Assembly (NCBI GenBank): GCA_005798965.1
Contig: SYIB01000236.1
Location: forward strand, 1 to 6,852
Source of the DNA: Planctomycetia bacterium
GTDB taxonomy: Bacteria > Planctomycetota > Phycisphaerae > Phycisphaerales > SM1A02
Reading direction: 5' to 3'
Length of the DNA stretch: 6,852 nucleotides
Part shown: positions 5,498 to 6,852 of the stretch, piece after piece
Layout: every line of letters starts with the position of its first letter
Numbering within the stretch: the first letter of the stretch is position 1
Notes under the pieces: model-generated
The model's input: only the letters and a program-made list of their open reading frames with translations
Database searches by the model: none
What the model was told of the DNA's origin: nothing
Position numbers and translations under genes: made by a program

Positions 5498-6832
5498 ATG
5501 TCCGAGGCCCTGCCTGATCGCATCAATGTCCTGCTCGTCGGTTCCGGTGGTCGCGAGCACGCTCTCGCTTGGCGCATGCGCGGTTCGCGGCGGTTGGGGG
5601 AACTCTGGTGCGAGAAGACGGCCAACCCGGGGATCCAGGCGCTGTGCAAGGCCTGCCCCGAAGACGTCGCGGCCACGCGGAACTACTACTTCCTTCACTG
5701 GCTCGGCAAGGAAAAGATCGGCCTCGTCGTGATCGGGCCTGAGGCACCACTCGAAGCGGGGCTCGCTGATGCGATCGCCGCGACCGGTGTGCCGGTGTTC
5801 GGCCCTGTCCAAGCGGGCGCGCGCCTGGAGAGCGACAAGGCCTTCGCCAAGGACCTCATGCGGCAAGCCAGCGTGCCCACGGCAGAGGGCAAGTCGTTCA
5901 CGTCCATGGATGCTGCACTGCACTACGTGCTTTCGCGCGACCAGCCGATGGTCGTCAAGGCGGCAGGCCTTTGCGCCGGCAAGGGCGTGGTCGTGTGCGA
6001 CCGGGGCGGCGACGCTGCTGCCGTCATCCGTCGCATGATGGGCGCCAAGGAGTTCGGCGATGCAGGGGCAAAGGTCGTGGTGGAGGAAAAGCTCGTGGGT
6101 CAGGAGCTCTCCGTGCTCGCACTCGTCGATGGCAGCACCATCAGCTTGCTCGAACCATGCCAGGATCACAAGCAGGTCGGTGAGGGCGACACTGGCGCCA
6201 ACACCGGCGGCATGGGCGCGTACTGCCCCACCCCTCTGGCCGACGAGGCCACGATGGACGCGGTCGTGCGTGACGTGCTCGTACCGACGGTTGACGCTCT
6301 CAAGCGAGATGGGATCCCGTTCCGGGGCGTGCTGTACGCAGGGTTGATGCTCACGCCCGCTGGCCCCAAGGTGCTCGAGTTCAACACCCGCTTCGGGGAT
6401 CCCGAAACCCAGCCGCTCATGATGCGGTTCCAGGGGGATCTTGTCGAGACGCTTTGGCGGTGCGCCGCCGGTTCCCTTGACGAGGCATCGTTCACGTTCG
6501 ACCAGCGTGTAGCCGTATGCGTGGCCGTGTGCGCCGAGGGCTACCCGGGCACTCCGCGCAAGGGCGACCCCATCACAGGCATTTCCGCGGCGGAAGCTTG
6601 CGCGGGCGACGATGAAAAGGTCGTCGTCTTCCATGCGGGGACCACCCGCCGCAAGGATGGCACGCTCGTGACCAACGGCGGCCGCGTGCTGGGGGTGACG
6701 GCCTTGGCGACGACGCTTGAGCGCGCTCAGGCCTTGGCCAACCAGGCGGCCCGCTGCATCGAGTTCCCTGGCGCGTTCTTCCGCTCGGACATCGGTCATC
6801 GCGTGCTCAAAGCGACTGCCTCCAAGGCCTGA
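5498..6832 (+). CDS. purD: Phosphoribosylamine-glycine ligase (GAR synthetase)
   Basis: Cytoplasmic enzyme of step two of de novo purine synthesis: it joins 5-phosphoribosylamine and glycine with ATP to give GAR. The 444-residue chain is complete and slightly longer than the usual 420-430. Its parts, in order, are: N-domain 'VLLVGSGGREHALAW' (residues 11-25); 'VVIGPEAPLEAGLAD' (77-91); the ATP-grasp region with 'SDKAFAKDLM' (112-121) and the glycine-rich loop 'KAAGLCAGKG' (154-163); 'NTGGMGAY' (235-242); and the family signature 'RFGDPETQ' (298-305) with metal-binding Glu and Asn just before and around it. The C-terminal domain follows to 'FRSDIGHR' (428-435). The loop reads A156 and C159 where E. 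coli-type enzymes have Asp and Ala. The ATG at 5498 is the only start near the family N-terminus and adds about eight residues. It has no Shine-Dalgarno. It is not fused to other pur genes and none is adjacent in the window. Confidence 0.97.
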   Translation: MSEALPDRINVLLVGSGGREHALAWRMRGSRRLGELWCEKTANPGIQALCKACPEDVAATRNYYFLHWLGKEKIGLVVIGPEAPLEAGLADAIAATGVPVFGPVQAGARLESDKAFAKDLMRQASVPTAEGKSFTSMDAALHYVLSRDQPMVVKAAGLCAGKGVVVCDRGGDAAAVIRRMMGAKEFGDAGAKVVVEEKLVGQELSVLALVDGSTISLLEPCQDHKQVGEGDTGANTGGMGAYCPTPLADEATMDAVVRDVLVPTVDALKRDGIPFRGVLYAGLMLTPAGPKVLEFNTRFGDPETQPLMMRFQGDLVETLWRCAAGSLDEASFTFDQRVAVCVAVCAEGYPGTPRKGDPITGISAAEACAGDDEKVVVFHAGTTRRKDGTLVTNGGRVLGVTALATTLERAQALANQAARCIEFPGAFFRSDIGHRVLKATASKA

Positions 6833-6852
6833 TTCTCGGTTGTGACGGCCCG
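6833..6852. other. Unassigned 3' edge
   Basis: These 20 bases follow the purD stop. No terminator hairpin, start codon with ribosome site, or other signal can be supported in so short a stretch. Confidence 0.5.

Noticed and set aside
5207..6799. A 530-codon open frame on the minus strand opposite purD, running into the exported protein gene
   Set aside because: Long antisense frames are expected in GC-rich coding DNA. The translation is His/Arg/Ala-rich with no motif, it overlaps two well supported genes, and purD on the other strand has full family signatures.

Overview
The window is GC-rich (roughly 65% by eye) and almost fully coding, with five protein genes and no RNA gene, mobile element, CRISPR array or long repeat that I can see. 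It reads as chromosomal housekeeping DNA from a Gram-negative-type bacterium. The best guess at the source is a planctomycete, perhaps of the Phycisphaerae type. That guess rests on an exported protein whose C-terminal half has the 'YRxDxGRWP ... LDPYDK ... FEYR' pattern that I associate with planctomycete secreted proteins, plus the general look of PurD and AspRS. It is an inference, not a database result.

Layout. (1) Bases 1-1639, plus strand: aspS, aspartyl-tRNA synthetase, cut at its 5' end by the window edge. (2) A 21-base convergent gap (1640-1660). (3) Bases 1661-5426, minus strand: three tightly packed genes, read in the order exported hypothetical protein (5426-3975), trxB thioredoxin reductase (3955-2978) and an SDF-family Na+-coupled acidic amino acid/dicarboxylate symporter (2971-1661). 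The gaps are 19 and 6 bases, and the symporter Shine-Dalgarno overlaps the trxB stop codon, so they look like one translationally coupled operon. (4) A 71-base divergent promoter region (5427-5497). (5) Bases 5498-6832, plus strand: purD, complete. The last 20 bases are unassigned.

How the genes fit together. aspS supplies charged tRNA. In the visible part it has the glycine typical of non-discriminating AspRS, which would mean the cell makes Asn-tRNA through Asp-tRNA(Asn) and an amidotransferase. purD performs the second step of purine synthesis. trxB maintains reduced thioredoxin. The symporter would import glutamate, aspartate or C4-dicarboxylates. The role of the exported protein is unknown, and its placement as first gene of a trxB operon is the least explained point.

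I do not see a convincing new multi-gene system. The items most worth checking are the possibly leaderless purD promoter, the exported protein-trxB-symporter operon, the conserved C-terminal module of the exported protein, and the inferred non-discriminating AspRS.
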